Shown here piece by piece: positions 25,640 to 34,240 of a DNA stretch of 35,300 nt (position 1 is the first letter of the stretch; each line of letters begins with the position of its first letter). The stretch covers positions 1 through 35,300 of the forward strand of contig JAGBCA010000034.1 of assembly GCA_017938205.1 (NCBI GenBank), read 5' to 3'. The DNA is from Clostridia bacterium (GTDB taxonomy: Bacteria; Bacillota; Clostridia; Oscillospirales; CAG-272). The notes under the pieces were generated by a model, which saw only the letters and a program-made list of their open reading frames with translations, was not told where the DNA came from and did no database searches. A program made the translations under genes and the position numbers.

Positions 25640-26096
25640 GGTTTACCTTATCCTCCTTTTTGCGGAAAATTTCGCCGATATAAAGGATCGGACGCTGCAT
25701 TAAGAGAGGCACGGTGGCCGCAATGCCGACGAGAAAGGGAAGAATGAAGGCGAGCACCACGGTCACGGCCATGGTAGCCATTCTGATAATGAAGGAAATT
25801 TGCATTCTCGCCGCCATCTTTGCCTGGTATTCGGCGGTGAATTTCGCGATCGCTTCTTCATCCATATCATCCTTTCCGCGCGCCTCCATGGCGGTCAGAA
25901 AAAGATTGTCCGTGCTGCGGGCAAGCAGGAAGAAGTTGAGAACGATAACTGCCGCGCCGATCAACGCACTGAGGATCACCTGCCATCTCACCGTTTTTTC
26001 AATCCATGCATAGACAAGCACCACGAGTGCACAAACGATCAGCTCGCCGATCAGCAGTCTGACGGTTTCCGAGAGCACGGGATTTTTTTCTTTCAT
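25629..26096 (-). CDS. atpI: ATP synthase subunit I (AtpI)
   Basis: A 155-residue membrane protein at the classic atpI position just before atpB. Four hydrophobic segments can be seen: LLIGELIVCALVVLVYAWI, VILSALIGAAVIVLNFFLLARS, IIRMATMAVTVVLAFILPFL and ATVPLLMQRPILYI. The second segment is followed by a charged loop of about 45 residues. AtpI-type proteins are thought to help assemble the c-ring, notably in Na+ ATP synthases, and possibly handle Mg2+. Start ATG 26096 overlaps the stop of the previous gene by four bases (ATGA) and has AAGGAG upstream. Confidence 0.83.
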   Translation of the reverse strand: MKEKNPVLSETVRLLIGELIVCALVVLVYAWIEKTVRWQVILSALIGAAVIVLNFFLLARSTDNLFLTAMEARGKDDMDEEAIAKFTAEYQAKMAARMQISFIIRMATMAVTVVLAFILPFLVGIAATVPLLMQRPILYIGEIFRKKEDKVNHGS

Positions 26097-26410
26097 AGCT
26101 CCTTCTCCTTTCCCGATATAGTTTCATTCGTTTTTTCATTTTGTATAGATTTTTTGCGTTTTTCCTCCTCCGCGGCCTCCAAGGCGCGCACCTGCGCCAT
26201 AGACGACGTGATAAAGCGGAACATGGAATAAAGCCCCACGGCCACGCCGAAAAGAATGAGGGGTGCATAGATCCATTCTCCCACGTACCCTCGCTTCGTG
26301 GAAAGAAACCACGCAAGAAGCGTCAAAAGCCCCACGGGGCAGAGCAGAGAAAAGATGGACTGCACGATAATGTTAAAATAATAGAAGGCGTGCACGAATT
26401 TCGAATACAA
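26093..26410 (-). CDS. AtpZ/AtpI-like small membrane protein, first gene of the atp operon
   Basis: A 105-residue protein with two predicted transmembrane helices (FNIIVQSIFSLLCPVGLLTLLAWFL and YAPLILFGVAVGLYSMFRFI) and a charged C-terminal tail, the architecture of AtpZ ('ATPase gene 1'), which in alkaliphilic bacilli works with AtpI in ion supply or c-ring assembly. Sequence similarity is limited, so the family call rests partly on position. The start is probably TTG 26410, eight bases after AAGGAGG; a GTG at 26419 is in frame but overlaps the ribosome-binding site and cannot be properly spaced. A promoter lies at 26444-26472. Confidence 0.75.
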   Translation of the reverse strand: MYSKFVHAFYYFNIIVQSIFSLLCPVGLLTLLAWFLSTKRGYVGEWIYAPLILFGVAVGLYSMFRFITSSMAQVRALEAAEEEKRKKSIQNEKTNETISGKEKEL

Positions 26411-26443
26411 AGCGTCCACCTCCTTAAATTTTCACCAGTATAT

Positions 26444-26472
26444 ATTATATCAAAAAATATTTTAAAAATCAA
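26444..26472 (-). promoter_or_regulatory. Sigma-A promoter of the atp operon
   Basis: On the minus strand, TTGATT (26472-26467), a 17-base A/T-rich spacer and TATAAT (26449-26444), about 34 bases upstream of the first start codon. Confidence 0.8.
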
Positions 26473-26543
26473 GCGTTTTCGGCAAAGTGGCGTATTTCTG
26501 TGAAAACTGTAAAAAACGCGTTTGGAATTCAACAGATAAAGAA

Positions 26544-26584
26544 ATATCTCCGATGCCGCAAAAATGCCGTGTCATCGGAGATAT
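26544..26584 (-). terminator. Terminator of the nucleoside salvage operon
   Basis: A perfect 12-bp stem ATATCTCCGATG with CATCGGAGATAT and a 17-base loop lies 31 bases beyond the pdp stop codon. On the minus strand it is followed by TTCTTTATCTG, a moderate U-run. Confidence 0.75.
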
Positions 26585-26614
26585 ACATGCTTGATTGAAT
26601 GAGATTGTATCAGA

Positions 26615-27916
26615 TCAAGTGATGATTTTGTAAATTAAAGGTTGCATTTTTTGAGGTTCTTCCGCGTAGGTCACTGCGGATAGGAAGAGACTTCTTGCAT
26701 TCTCAAGCCGCGCTTGATCGCTTGCATAAAGCGTTGCGATGCAGTCTCCCTTCGTGACCGTATCCCCGGCCTTTTTGTGCAAGATGATACCCGCGCCGAG
26801 ATCCAGCACATCCTCCTTGGTTTGTCTGCCTGCGCCGAGAAGCACGCAGCTTTCGCCAACGAGCTCGGCATTCATGCGGAAAATGTAGCCGCTTTTTTCT
26901 GCCTTGACATCCAAGGAGAAGGGGGCTTTGGGGAGCATATCGGGATTTTTGCAGACCGATACGTCACCGCCTTGACCGCCGACCCAGCGGCAGAAGGTCT
27001 CAAAGGCCTTGCCGGAGTCCAGTGCCTCGGTCACCCGCCGCATGGCTTCCTCTTCGCTAAGACCGAGCGAAAGGCGAACGATCGTGCCTGCAAGAGAAAG
27101 ACAGAGCGTGCGCAGTGCGGGACAGCCGCCGCCCTGCAAAATCTCGATCGCTTCCTTGATCTCCAAGGCGTTTCCAACGGCGTTTCCGAGCGGAACGTCC
27201 ATATTCGTGATCAGAGCGGCCACGCGGCGGCCGTACTTTTTACCGATGCGCACCATCGTTTCGGCAAGCGCGGTGGCTTGCTCGGGGGTCTTCATAAAGC
27301 CGCCGCTGCCGTATTTCACATCTAAAACGATGGTCTTGCTTCCCGCCGCCAGCTTCTTTCCCATGATGGAGGAGGCAATGAGAGGGATCGAGTCGATCGT
27401 TGCGGTCACGTCACGCAGAGCGTAGAGCTTTTTATCCGCAGGGGCAAGATTGCCGCTCTGACCGATCACGGCGATGCCGTTTTTCTTGACGAGTGCGCAA
27501 AATTCCTCGGGCGAAAGCGTGGTGCGGTAGCCGGGAATGGATTCGAGCTTATCCACCGTGCCGCCCGTGTGGCCGAGACCGCGTCCGCTCATCTTTGCCA
27601 TGATCACACCGCAGGAGGCGGCGATCGGTGCAAGGATCAGCGTGGTCTTATCTCCCACGCCGCCGGAGGAATGCTTGTCCGCCGTGTGTTCGCCAAAGGC
27701 GGAAAGATCGATCTGCTCGCCGGATTCGGCAATGGCCGCCGTGAGAAGAAAGGTCTCCTCCTCGTTCATTCCGCGCAGGCAGATCGCCATCAGGAGTGCC
27801 GCGGCCTGGTAGTCGGGGATCTCCCCGTTTGAAACGCCATTTGCAAAATAGCGGATCTCTGCCTCGCTCAGCGCCTCACTTCTTTTTTTCTTTTCAATAA
27901 TATCGTATATGCGCAT
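26615..27916 (-). CDS. pdp: Pyrimidine-nucleoside phosphorylase
   Basis: A 433-residue enzyme that splits thymidine, deoxyuridine and uridine with phosphate into base and (deoxy)ribose-1-phosphate. The thymidine/pyrimidine phosphorylase signature is intact (SGRGLGHTGGTVDKLES), and the phosphate-binding KHSSGGVGDKTTL and the LDVKYGSGGFMKT segment are present. Length equals that of the bacilli enzyme (433), which favours the broad-specificity Pdp over DeoA, but the two cannot be fully separated by eye. Start ATG 27916 has AGGAG upstream. It is the last gene of the operon, 26 bases after cdd. Confidence 0.93.
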   Translation of the reverse strand: MRIYDIIEKKKRSEALSEAEIRYFANGVSNGEIPDYQAAALLMAICLRGMNEEETFLLTAAIAESGEQIDLSAFGEHTADKHSSGGVGDKTTLILAPIAASCGVIMAKMSGRGLGHTGGTVDKLESIPGYRTTLSPEEFCALVKKNGIAVIGQSGNLAPADKKLYALRDVTATIDSIPLIASSIMGKKLAAGSKTIVLDVKYGSGGFMKTPEQATALAETMVRIGKKYGRRVAALITNMDVPLGNAVGNALEIKEAIEILQGGGCPALRTLCLSLAGTIVRLSLGLSEEEAMRRVTEALDSGKAFETFCRWVGGQGGDVSVCKNPDMLPKAPFSLDVKAEKSGYIFRMNAELVGESCVLLGAGRQTKEDVLDLGAGIILHKKAGDTVTKGDCIATLYASDQARLENARSLFLSAVTYAEEPQKMQPLIYKIIT

Positions 27917-27942
27917 GGCATAATGCTCCTATCAATGCAGAC

Positions 27943-28356
27943 TTAAAAATGCTCCTTGCCGAAGCCGTGCGGCAGAAGCTCGGAAAGCGTCAGCACGCGG
28001 GTGCTCTTGCCGTCCGAAAGAAGGATCTCAAAATCCCCCGTGCAAAACTCTGCCATCACCTGGCGGCAAACGCCGCAGGGCGGAAAATGGCGATCGGGCG
28101 CACACTCTTTTTTTGCTCCCACCACAGCGATCCGCTTAAATTTTCTGTGTCCTGCCGCAAGTGCCGAACCGAAAGCAACGCGCTCGGCGCAAAGCGTTGG
28201 ACCGAAGGATGCGTTTTCCATATTCGCGCCGAGAAAAACCTCGCCCGTCTCGGTGAGCAGTGCCGCGCCGACGGCGATACCGGAATAGGGGCAGTATGCG
28301 TTCTCTCTCGCCTTCATCGCCAGCGCGATCAAGGCTTCATTCGTATCTTGCTTCAT
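27943..28356 (-). CDS. cdd: Cytidine deaminase
   Basis: A 137-residue tetrameric-type cytidine deaminase, converting cytidine and deoxycytidine to uridine and deoxyuridine for the phosphorylase that follows. The zinc-binding and catalytic motif is CAERVA plus PPCGVCRQVMAEF, giving three cysteine ligands as in the Bacillus enzyme rather than the His/2 Cys of dimeric enzymes. YCPYSGIAVGAALLT and GANMENASFG are the nucleoside-binding regions. The gene starts 16 bases after deoB. Confidence 0.96.
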   Translation of the reverse strand: MKQDTNEALIALAMKARENAYCPYSGIAVGAALLTETGEVFLGANMENASFGPTLCAERVAFGSALAAGHRKFKRIAVVGAKKECAPDRHFPPCGVCRQVMAEFCTGDFEILLSDGKSTRVLTLSELLPHGFGKEHF

Positions 28357-28372
28357 AGTGTTACCTTGAAAA

Positions 28373-29530
28373 TCAAAGAATTTTTTTCGAAAGATCCTCG
28401 CCGTTCATCAGCGTTCCCCTCGTGCCGAGAAGCGCCGCCGCCGTTTGTCCGACGGCAGAGAAGCCCTCTACGGTGCCGAGGCTTTCGGCGGTGATGCCTT
28501 TTCCGTAAATAAGAAGCGGCACGCATTCGCGCGTATGGTCGGTGCTGTCATCCCCGGGGTCACAGCCGTGATCCGCCGTGATGATCAGCGCATCCTCCTC
28601 TCCGAGATGCTCTAAAAGCGCAGGGAGAAACGCGTCAAATTCCTCGAGCGCCTTTCCGTAGCCCTTCGTATCCTGGCGGTGGCCGTAAAGCATATCAAAG
28701 TCCACGAGATTGATAAAGCAAAGCCCGCGGAAATCCCGTTTTGCCATGGAAAGCGCAACCTCCATGCCCTCGGCGTTGCCATGCGTGGGATGACTTTCGG
28801 TCACGCCGCGGCCGGCAAAAATATCCGAGATCTTTCCCACGGAGATCACGTCATAGCCCTCCTCGGAGAGCAGGTCGAGAAGCGTTTTGCCCGTTGGCTC
28901 CAAAGAGAAGTCGCGACGGTTTGCCGTGCGGGTGAAATTGCCCGGCGTACCGACAAAAGGGCGCGCGATCACACGCCCAACGGCGTGCTCGCCCGTGAGG
29001 AGCCTGCGTGCCGTTTTGCAGTAGTCGTAAAGCGTTTCGAGCGGAACGATGTCCTCGTGCGCCGCGATCTGAAACACGCTGTCCGCCGAGGTGTAAACGA
29101 TGAGGTCTCCGCTCCTAAGATGCTCTTCTCCGTAGTCGCGGATCACGTCCGTGCCCGAATAGGGAAGATTGCAAAGCACGCCGCGCCCCGTGGCATCGGA
29201 AAAAGCCTTCAGCACCTCGTCGGGAAAGCCCTCGGGATAGGTGGGAAGCGGATGCTCGGAGACGAGGCCGCAAAGCTCCCAGTGCCCGATGGTGGTATCC
29301 TTCCCTTGGCTTTTTTCAACCAAACGGCCGTGCGCCGCGCGCGGCGCATCCGTTTTTTTCACGGCATCCACACCGTCAATATTGCCAAGCCCCAGGGCGC
29401 AAAGATTTTTCAGAGAAAGCCCCTTTGCAATGCGGCCAAGCGTATTTGCTCCCGCATCGCCAAAGGCGGCGGCATCCGGTGCATGGCCGATGCCGAGCGA
29501 ATCCAAAACAATTATAAATACTCTTTTCAT
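28373..29530 (-). CDS. deoB: Phosphopentomutase
   Basis: A 385-residue metalloenzyme of the alkaline phosphatase superfamily that interconverts (deoxy)ribose-1-phosphate and -5-phosphate. It opens with RVFIIVLDSLGIGHAPDA, has the catalytic threonine in GKDTTIGHWE, and metal ligands in the late NLVDFDMLYGHRQD and ITADHGCDP segments. Start ATG 29530 is chosen because the protein then begins exactly at the family N-terminus; the ribosome-binding site is weak, so translation may depend on deoD, which ends 25 bases upstream. An in-frame start at 29581 would overlap deoD. Confidence 0.95.
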   Translation of the reverse strand: MKRVFIIVLDSLGIGHAPDAAAFGDAGANTLGRIAKGLSLKNLCALGLGNIDGVDAVKKTDAPRAAHGRLVEKSQGKDTTIGHWELCGLVSEHPLPTYPEGFPDEVLKAFSDATGRGVLCNLPYSGTDVIRDYGEEHLRSGDLIVYTSADSVFQIAAHEDIVPLETLYDYCKTARRLLTGEHAVGRVIARPFVGTPGNFTRTANRRDFSLEPTGKTLLDLLSEEGYDVISVGKISDIFAGRGVTESHPTHGNAEGMEVALSMAKRDFRGLCFINLVDFDMLYGHRQDTKGYGKALEEFDAFLPALLEHLGEEDALIITADHGCDPGDDSTDHTRECVPLLIYGKGITAESLGTVEGFSAVGQTAAALLGTRGTLMNGEDLSKKIL

Positions 29531-29555
29531 GTTTTTGTAAACAATTCTTTTCAAA

Positions 29556-30284
29556 TTACGCCTTATCCATGGTAACAGCAACGTTCAGTGCCACCTGCAT
29601 CATCTCCGTAAAGGAGTTCTGCCTTGCCTCGGAATCGAGAGATGCTCCCGTGATGATATGATCCGAAACGGTGCAGATTGCGAGTGCGCGCTTGCCTGCC
29701 TTTGCCGCATTCATATAGAGGGCGGCAGCCTCCATCTCCACACCGAGCACGCCCATCTCGATCCATTTCTGATTGAAATTCGGATCGGCATTGTAGAAAA
29801 CGTCGGAGGAAAGAAGGTTGCCGACGTGGTAGCGTGCGCCGATCCTTTCGCTCTCGGTCACCGCCGCCTTCAGAAGCTCATAGGAGCAGATGGGGGCAAA
29901 CGTGCCGCCGAGGCCGTACTGCGTGCCGTACGCCGAGTTGGTGGAGGCACCCATACCGAGGATCAGATCTCTGACCTGCACGCTCGTTTGCAGAGCGCCC
30001 GCAGAGCCAACGCGCAGAATGTTTTCCACGCCGAAAAAGTTATAAAGCTCGTAGGAATAGATACCGATGGAGGGCATACCCATGCCGCTTGCCATCACGG
30101 AAACCTTCGTTCCGTTATAGATGCCCGTGTAGCCGTGAATGCCGCGCACGTTGTTGACGAGGCGCGCATCGGTCAGAAAATTTTCCGCAATAAACTTTGC
30201 ACGCAGGGGATCTCCCGGCATCAGCACGGTCTTGCCGAAGTCCTCGGGCGTTGCGTTGATATGGGGGGTGGGATAGCTTGCCAT
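29556..30284 (-). CDS. deoD: Purine nucleoside phosphorylase, DeoD type
   Basis: A 242-residue hexameric PNP that cleaves purine (deoxy)nucleosides with phosphate. The PTPHINA opening, PGDPLRAKFIAENFL phosphate site, GMGMPSIGIYSYEL block, VLGVEMEAAALY (the ribose-binding Met-Glu) and TVSDHIITG with its catalytic aspartate all match DeoD. Start ATG 30284 has AAGGAGATC upstream. Together with deoB and deoC it forms the core of deoxyribonucleoside breakdown. Confidence 0.97.
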   Translation of the reverse strand: MASYPTPHINATPEDFGKTVLMPGDPLRAKFIAENFLTDARLVNNVRGIHGYTGIYNGTKVSVMASGMGMPSIGIYSYELYNFFGVENILRVGSAGALQTSVQVRDLILGMGASTNSAYGTQYGLGGTFAPICSYELLKAAVTESERIGARYHVGNLLSSDVFYNADPNFNQKWIEMGVLGVEMEAAALYMNAAKAGKRALAICTVSDHIITGASLDSEARQNSFTEMMQVALNVAVTMDKA

Positions 30285-30303
30285 AGCTTTTGATCTCCTT
30301 TTA

Positions 30304-30975
30304 TCAGTAGGTCCCCTTGGGGGTGGTTTCCTGCTTTGCGATACGAACGATGCGGCTGGTTCCGAGTCTTTCTGCGCCCTCGTTCATCATCGCCTCGGCA
30401 TCTGCCAGAGAGGCGATGCCGCCTGCGGCCTTGATCTTCAGGTGCGGCGCGCGATTTTCCGCAAAGAGCTTTATGTCTGCAACCGTTGCGCCGCCGCCGG
30501 CAAAGCCGGTGGAGGTCTTGATGAAGTCTGCGCCCGAGGCGGAAACGACCTTCGTCATTTCGATCTTTTCCTCATCGTCTAGCAGGCAGGTCTCGATGAT
30601 CACCTTTAAAATTTTTCCTTCGCAGGCGGCGCGGATCTGCTTGATCTCCGAAAGAACGTCGTCGTACCGTCCTTCCTTCACCCAGCCGACGTTGATCACC
30701 ATATCGATCTCGTCTGCGCCGTTTTTCACGGCGTCCGCCGTTTCAAAAACCTTCGTGGCAGTGGTCATATATCCGTTCGGGAAGCCGATCACGGTGCAGA
30801 TCGCGAGCGTATCCTTCACGTATTCCTTTGCCATTTTCACGTGCGAGGGAGGAATGCAGACGGAGGCCGTGCCGAAGCGAATGCCGTCGTCACAAATGGC
30901 CTTGATCTCAGCCTCGGTTGCACCCTGTGCGAGCAGGGTATGGTCGCAGATAGCAAGAATGTCTTTTACGTTCAT
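30304..30975 (-). CDS. deoC: Deoxyribose-phosphate aldolase
   Basis: A 223-residue class I aldolase that splits 2-deoxyribose-5-phosphate into acetaldehyde and glyceraldehyde-3-phosphate. The Schiff-base lysine is in [16 protein letters not shown]; the conserved [14 protein letters not shown] and the proton-relay lysine in KIKAAGGI are also present. Start ATG 30975 is chosen because TAAGGAGTA lies seven to ten bases upstream, where the TAA is the tdk stop codon; upstream in-frame starts would overlap tdk. Length is as in Bacillus (223). Confidence 0.96.
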   Translation of the reverse strand: MNVKDILAICDHTLLAQGATEAEIKAICDDGIRFGTASVCIPPSHVKMAKEYVKDTLAICTVIGFPNGYMTTATKVFETADAVKNGADEIDMVINVGWVKEGRYDDVLSEIKQIRAACEGKILKVIIETCLLDDEEKIEMTKVVSASGADFIKTSTGFAGGGATVADIKLFAENRAPHLKIKAAGGIASLADAEAMMNEGAERLGTSRIVRIAKQETTPKGTY

Positions 30976-30986
30976 AATGTTACTCC

Positions 30987-31574
30987 TTAACTGTTTTCTT
31001 TTTGCTTTTCGATTTGCTTTGTCCAGCATTTGTGGCACATGGCAATATAACGGTCGTTACCGCCGAGCATGACCTGGCTTCCGTGGGTAACGATCTGCCC
31101 CTTGGCATTCAGACGCGCATTGACGGTGGCCTTTGCGCCGCAGGTGCAGATGGTTTTGATCTCCGCGATCGAATCCGCCACCTCAAATAGGCGCGCACTG
31201 CCGGGAAACAGATGCGTAAGAAAGTCCGTGCGCAGACCAAAGCAGAGCACGGGAATGTTCATCTTGTCCACGATACCGCGCAAGGCATCGATCTGCTCCT
31301 TGGTGAAGAATTGGCACTCATCCGCAATGATCACATCGTATTTCTTTTTTTCCTTTTTGAAGATCTCCGAAAGATCCGCATCCTTCGGAATGCAGACCGC
31401 CGTTGCCGATAGGCCGATGCGCGAGCGGATCACGTCCGCACCGTCTCTTGTGTCGATCTCGGGCTTGATGAGAAATACGCGCATCCCGCGCTCCTCGTAG
31501 TTAAACTTTGTGATCAGCACCTGTGCGGTTTTTGAGGAGCCCATCGCTCCGTATTTAAAGTATAGCTTCGCCAT
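30987..31574 (-). CDS. tdk: Thymidine kinase
   Basis: A 195-residue type II thymidine kinase that phosphorylates thymidine for dTTP supply. The P-loop GAMGSSKT lies at the start, the DECQF segment carries the catalytic glutamate/Asp region, and a zinc-binding lasso has CTCGAKA and CHKCW as C-x-x-C pairs. It is first in the operon, so salvage (phosphorylation) and breakdown (phosphorolysis) of thymidine are coexpressed. The start ATG 31574 has AGAGGTAT upstream. No convincing promoter is seen in the divergent intergenic space. Confidence 0.95.
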   Translation of the reverse strand: MAKLYFKYGAMGSSKTAQVLITKFNYEERGMRVFLIKPEIDTRDGADVIRSRIGLSATAVCIPKDADLSEIFKKEKKKYDVIIADECQFFTKEQIDALRGIVDKMNIPVLCFGLRTDFLTHLFPGSARLFEVADSIAEIKTICTCGAKATVNARLNAKGQIVTHGSQVMLGGNDRYIAMCHKCWTKQIEKQKENS

Positions 31575-31729
31575 AATGATACCTCTTTTTTTTGCAAGGT
31601 CTTGGTTCTTATTATTTTATCATATTTTTGCGCGAAAGAAAAGACCTTTTTGAAAATTCGTCAATCTCACCACAAACGGGGGACGATTTTGATTACTTAT
31701 GACGAAAATTGAAAAATCCCAAAAATCTA

Positions 31730-31758
31730 TGGAAATTTTTTTCTCCGTATGGTAAAAT
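31730..31758 (+). promoter_or_regulatory. Possible promoter of topB
   Basis: TGGAAA (31730-31735), a 17-base spacer and TAAAAT (31753-31758), preceded by a G, 32 bases before the start codon. The -35 box matches only in part. Confidence 0.5.
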
Positions 31759-31790
31759 AGATAGGTACGAAACGGAAAGGAGGGGCACAA

Positions 31791-33992
31791 ATGGTTCTGA
31801 TCATTGCGGAAAAACCGAGTCTTGCGCGTAATATCGTTGCGGGTATCGGAAAAATGGATCGCAAGGACGGATATTTCAGCGGCGAGGGGTATCTTGTCAG
31901 CTGGGCGTTTGGCCATCTTTTTTCTCTTTCGGATATTGAGCATTATAATCCCGCGCCCGCAGGCGAAACGGGATGGACGCTTGCAAATCTGCCCTGCTTT
32001 CCCGAGAAATTTCATTTCGAGCTTCGTAAGGGAGACGATAAGAAGCCGGATAGCGGCGTGATCCGTCAGTTTAAAGTATTAGAGCAGCTCTGTAACCGCG
32101 AGGACGTGGATACCATCGTCAACGCGGGAGACGCGGACCGTGAGGGAGAGATCATCGTGCGCCTTTGTGTTTCGCACGCGCTTCACGCGCCGAAGCGGCA
32201 GATGCGCCTCTGGCTGCCGGACCAGACGCCCGAGACCGTGCGTGCCGCGCTTGCCGACATGAAGGACGAGGATGCGTATATCCATCTTGCCAACGAGGGC
32301 TTTGCGCGTACTTATATCGATTGGCTCTACGGCGTGAACCTCACCCGCTTTGCCACCATTCGCGCAGGCACGCTTTTGCGCGTCGGACGCGTGATCGTTC
32401 CGATCGTGCGCGCGATCTATGACCGCGATATGGAGATCCGCAACTTTTCTCCCGAGACCTATTATATGCTCCGCAGCCGTGAGGAAAACGCAGGCGAGGT
32501 GCTGGAGCTTTGGGGCAAGGATAAGTTTTCGCCCGCAGAGCTCGAAAAATGCAAGGCGCTTGCGGAAAAATACAACGAAACGGGAGCAAAGGTCGTTTCC
32601 GTTAAGAGCAAGCAGGACCGTATTCCGCCCGGTAAGCTCTATTCGCTTTCCGCTTTGCAGAACGTGCTCGGAAAAAAATACAAAATGTCCATGGCGGAGA
32701 GCCTTGAGATCGTGCAGAAGCTGTACGAGGAGGGCTATCTCACCTATCCCCGTACCAACTCGGAGTATCTCGCCACGGCGGAGAAGGATAAGATCCGCGC
32801 CATTCTTGCCGGCGTTGCAAAGCTTGGCTACCCCGTGCGCTTCAAGGATTCAAAGTACATCTTTGACGATTCCAAGATCGAGTCGCACTCCGCTTTAACG
32901 CCGACCTATAAAATTCCCGACAGTGCAAAGCTCACGGAAAAGCAAAAGCAGGTGTACGGCACGGTGATGCGCCGCTTCGTTGCGGTGTTCTGCGCCGAGG
33001 ATTGCCTTGCAGATAAGAGCGAGCTTCGCATTGCCGTTGGCGATCTTGAGGAGTTTGTTCTCAAGGGAACGGTGATCCGCCAGGCGGGCTGGACGAAATA
33101 TGACGATTACAGCCAGAAGGATAAGCTTCTCCCCGCGCTTTCCGAGGGGGACGAGGTGAAGATCCGCTTTGAGCCTGCCGAGCGGCAGACCACGCCGCCG
33201 AAGCACTATACCATCGAAACGTTGAATAACTACCTTAAAAACCCCTTCAAGGACGATAAGGCGAAGGCCAAGGAGCTGGAGCAGAACGGAGAGGTGGACG
33301 ATGCGGAGGATTACCGCGCGATCTTCGAGGGCTTGGAGCTTGGCACGGAGGCCACGCGTACGGGCATTATCGATAACGCGCGCAAGAGCGGCTATATCGA
33401 GCTGAAAAAGGACGTATATTCCATTCTCCCGGGCGGTGAGCGCTTGATCCATTCCCTGGAGCGGCTCGGCATCAGGATGGATAAATATAAGACCAGCGAA
33501 ATGGGCAAGGCGCTCAAAAGCGTTTACCACGGTCAGATGACGGTGGAGGAGAGCGTGGAGCTTGCCAAGGGTGAGATCCGCCGCATCTTCGAGGAGGGCG
33601 CAAAAAGCGCACTTCCGCCGGAGGATACGGGCAAGCTCGGTGAGATCATGGGCGTTTGTCCCAAATGCGGTGCGAACGTGATCCGCGGAAACCGTGCTTA
33701 CGGCTGCATGGGCTATAAGGATGGATGCGATTTCAAGATCGGGCTGACCATTTGCTCGCGAACCATCCCGAAAATCGCCGTGCAGGCACTTCTCGCTACG
33801 GGAAAAACACCGAAGCTGCGCGGCTTTATCTCCAAGATCGGCCGTCCCTTTGACGGTGCGCTCGTGATCAGAGACGGTGAGGCTGTCTTTGATTTTGCGA
33901 AGCCTAAGGAAGCGCCGAAGGGGAAAAACGGCGAGGATAAGGAAAAGCCAAAGCGCCAAAGAAAAACAGCAAAGAAAAAAGAAGAAACATAA
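31791..33992 (+). CDS. topB: DNA topoisomerase III
   Basis: A 733-residue type IA topoisomerase that passes single strands through transient nicks and helps decatenate replication intermediates. The TOPRIM domain opens with VLIIAEKPSLARNI and carries the metal-binding DADREGE at 114-120. The catalytic tyrosine is Tyr319 in YLTYPRTNSEYL. A zinc-ribbon module near residues 620-655 (CPKCG, then CMGYKDGC) and a Lys-rich tail follow, suggesting DNA binding. The early EKPS and the length indicate TopB rather than TopA, although clostridial plasmid-type versions exist. Start ATG 31791 has AAAGGAGGGG upstream; the gene is monocistronic and ends in a strong terminator. Confidence 0.95.
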   Translation: MVLIIAEKPSLARNIVAGIGKMDRKDGYFSGEGYLVSWAFGHLFSLSDIEHYNPAPAGETGWTLANLPCFPEKFHFELRKGDDKKPDSGVIRQFKVLEQLCNREDVDTIVNAGDADREGEIIVRLCVSHALHAPKRQMRLWLPDQTPETVRAALADMKDEDAYIHLANEGFARTYIDWLYGVNLTRFATIRAGTLLRVGRVIVPIVRAIYDRDMEIRNFSPETYYMLRSREENAGEVLELWGKDKFSPAELEKCKALAEKYNETGAKVVSVKSKQDRIPPGKLYSLSALQNVLGKKYKMSMAESLEIVQKLYEEGYLTYPRTNSEYLATAEKDKIRAILAGVAKLGYPVRFKDSKYIFDDSKIESHSALTPTYKIPDSAKLTEKQKQVYGTVMRRFVAVFCAEDCLADKSELRIAVGDLEEFVLKGTVIRQAGWTKYDDYSQKDKLLPALSEGDEVKIRFEPAERQTTPPKHYTIETLNNYLKNPFKDDKAKAKELEQNGEVDDAEDYRAIFEGLELGTEATRTGIIDNARKSGYIELKKDVYSILPGGERLIHSLERLGIRMDKYKTSEMGKALKSVYHGQMTVEESVELAKGEIRRIFEEGAKSALPPEDTGKLGEIMGVCPKCGANVIRGNRAYGCMGYKDGCDFKIGLTICSRTIPKIAVQALLATGKTPKLRGFISKIGRPFDGALVIRDGEAVFDFAKPKEAPKGKNGEDKEKPKRQRKTAKKKEET

Positions 33993-34038
33993 AAAAACAG
34001 AGCATTTGCAAACATTTGTTTGCAAATGCTCTGTTTTT
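33993..34038. terminator. Strong bidirectional terminator after topB
   Basis: A nearly perfect palindrome of about 22 bp per arm (core ACAGAGCATTTGCAAACA with its complement) is bounded by A-runs on the left and TTTTTG on the right. It can terminate topB and any leftward transcription from sigG. Confidence 0.93.
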
Positions 34039-34073
34039 GTAAAATATTTTTCGGCTATACGACCTCTGCTATA

Positions 34074-34236
34074 CTGTAACAACGAAAGGCATACGTCAAA
34101 AAGCCGCCCGAGATCCTTCACGGCGATGCTTTTTCCGTTGTCATTCTTGAGCGTCAGCGAAGAATCTTGGGGAAAAGCATCTTGTTCGAGGATGACGACG
34201 GACGGCAACGAATTTGTGAAGTTTTCGTTGTTACAG
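34074..34236. repeat. 163-bp foldback element with 14-bp terminal inverted repeats
   Basis: CTGTAACAACGAAA (34074-34087) and its exact reverse complement (34223-34236) bound a region that folds further: GCCGCCCG (34103-34110) with CGGACGGC (34199-34206), GATGCTTTTTCC (34125-34136) with GGAAAAGCATC (34171-34181), and ATTCTT (34143-34148) with AAGAAT (34160-34165). The central stretch resembles the GTCATTCTGAGCG...GAAGAATCTT intergenic repeats known from many gut-bacterium genomes. It lies four bases beyond the sigG stop codon. I read it as a non-autonomous foldback repeat; a frame across it on the minus strand does not look like a real protein. Confidence 0.72.
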
Positions 34237-34240
34237 CGTT

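Noticed and set aside
31575..31729. Promoter for the tdk operon
   Set aside because: A TATGATAAAAT stretch is present on the minus strand but no acceptable -35 box lies at the right distance.
34040..34208. Small minus-strand frame after sigG, beginning at TTG 34208
   Set aside because: It lies inside the foldback repeat, has no ribosome-binding site, and runs on through the topB terminator into antisense sequence.
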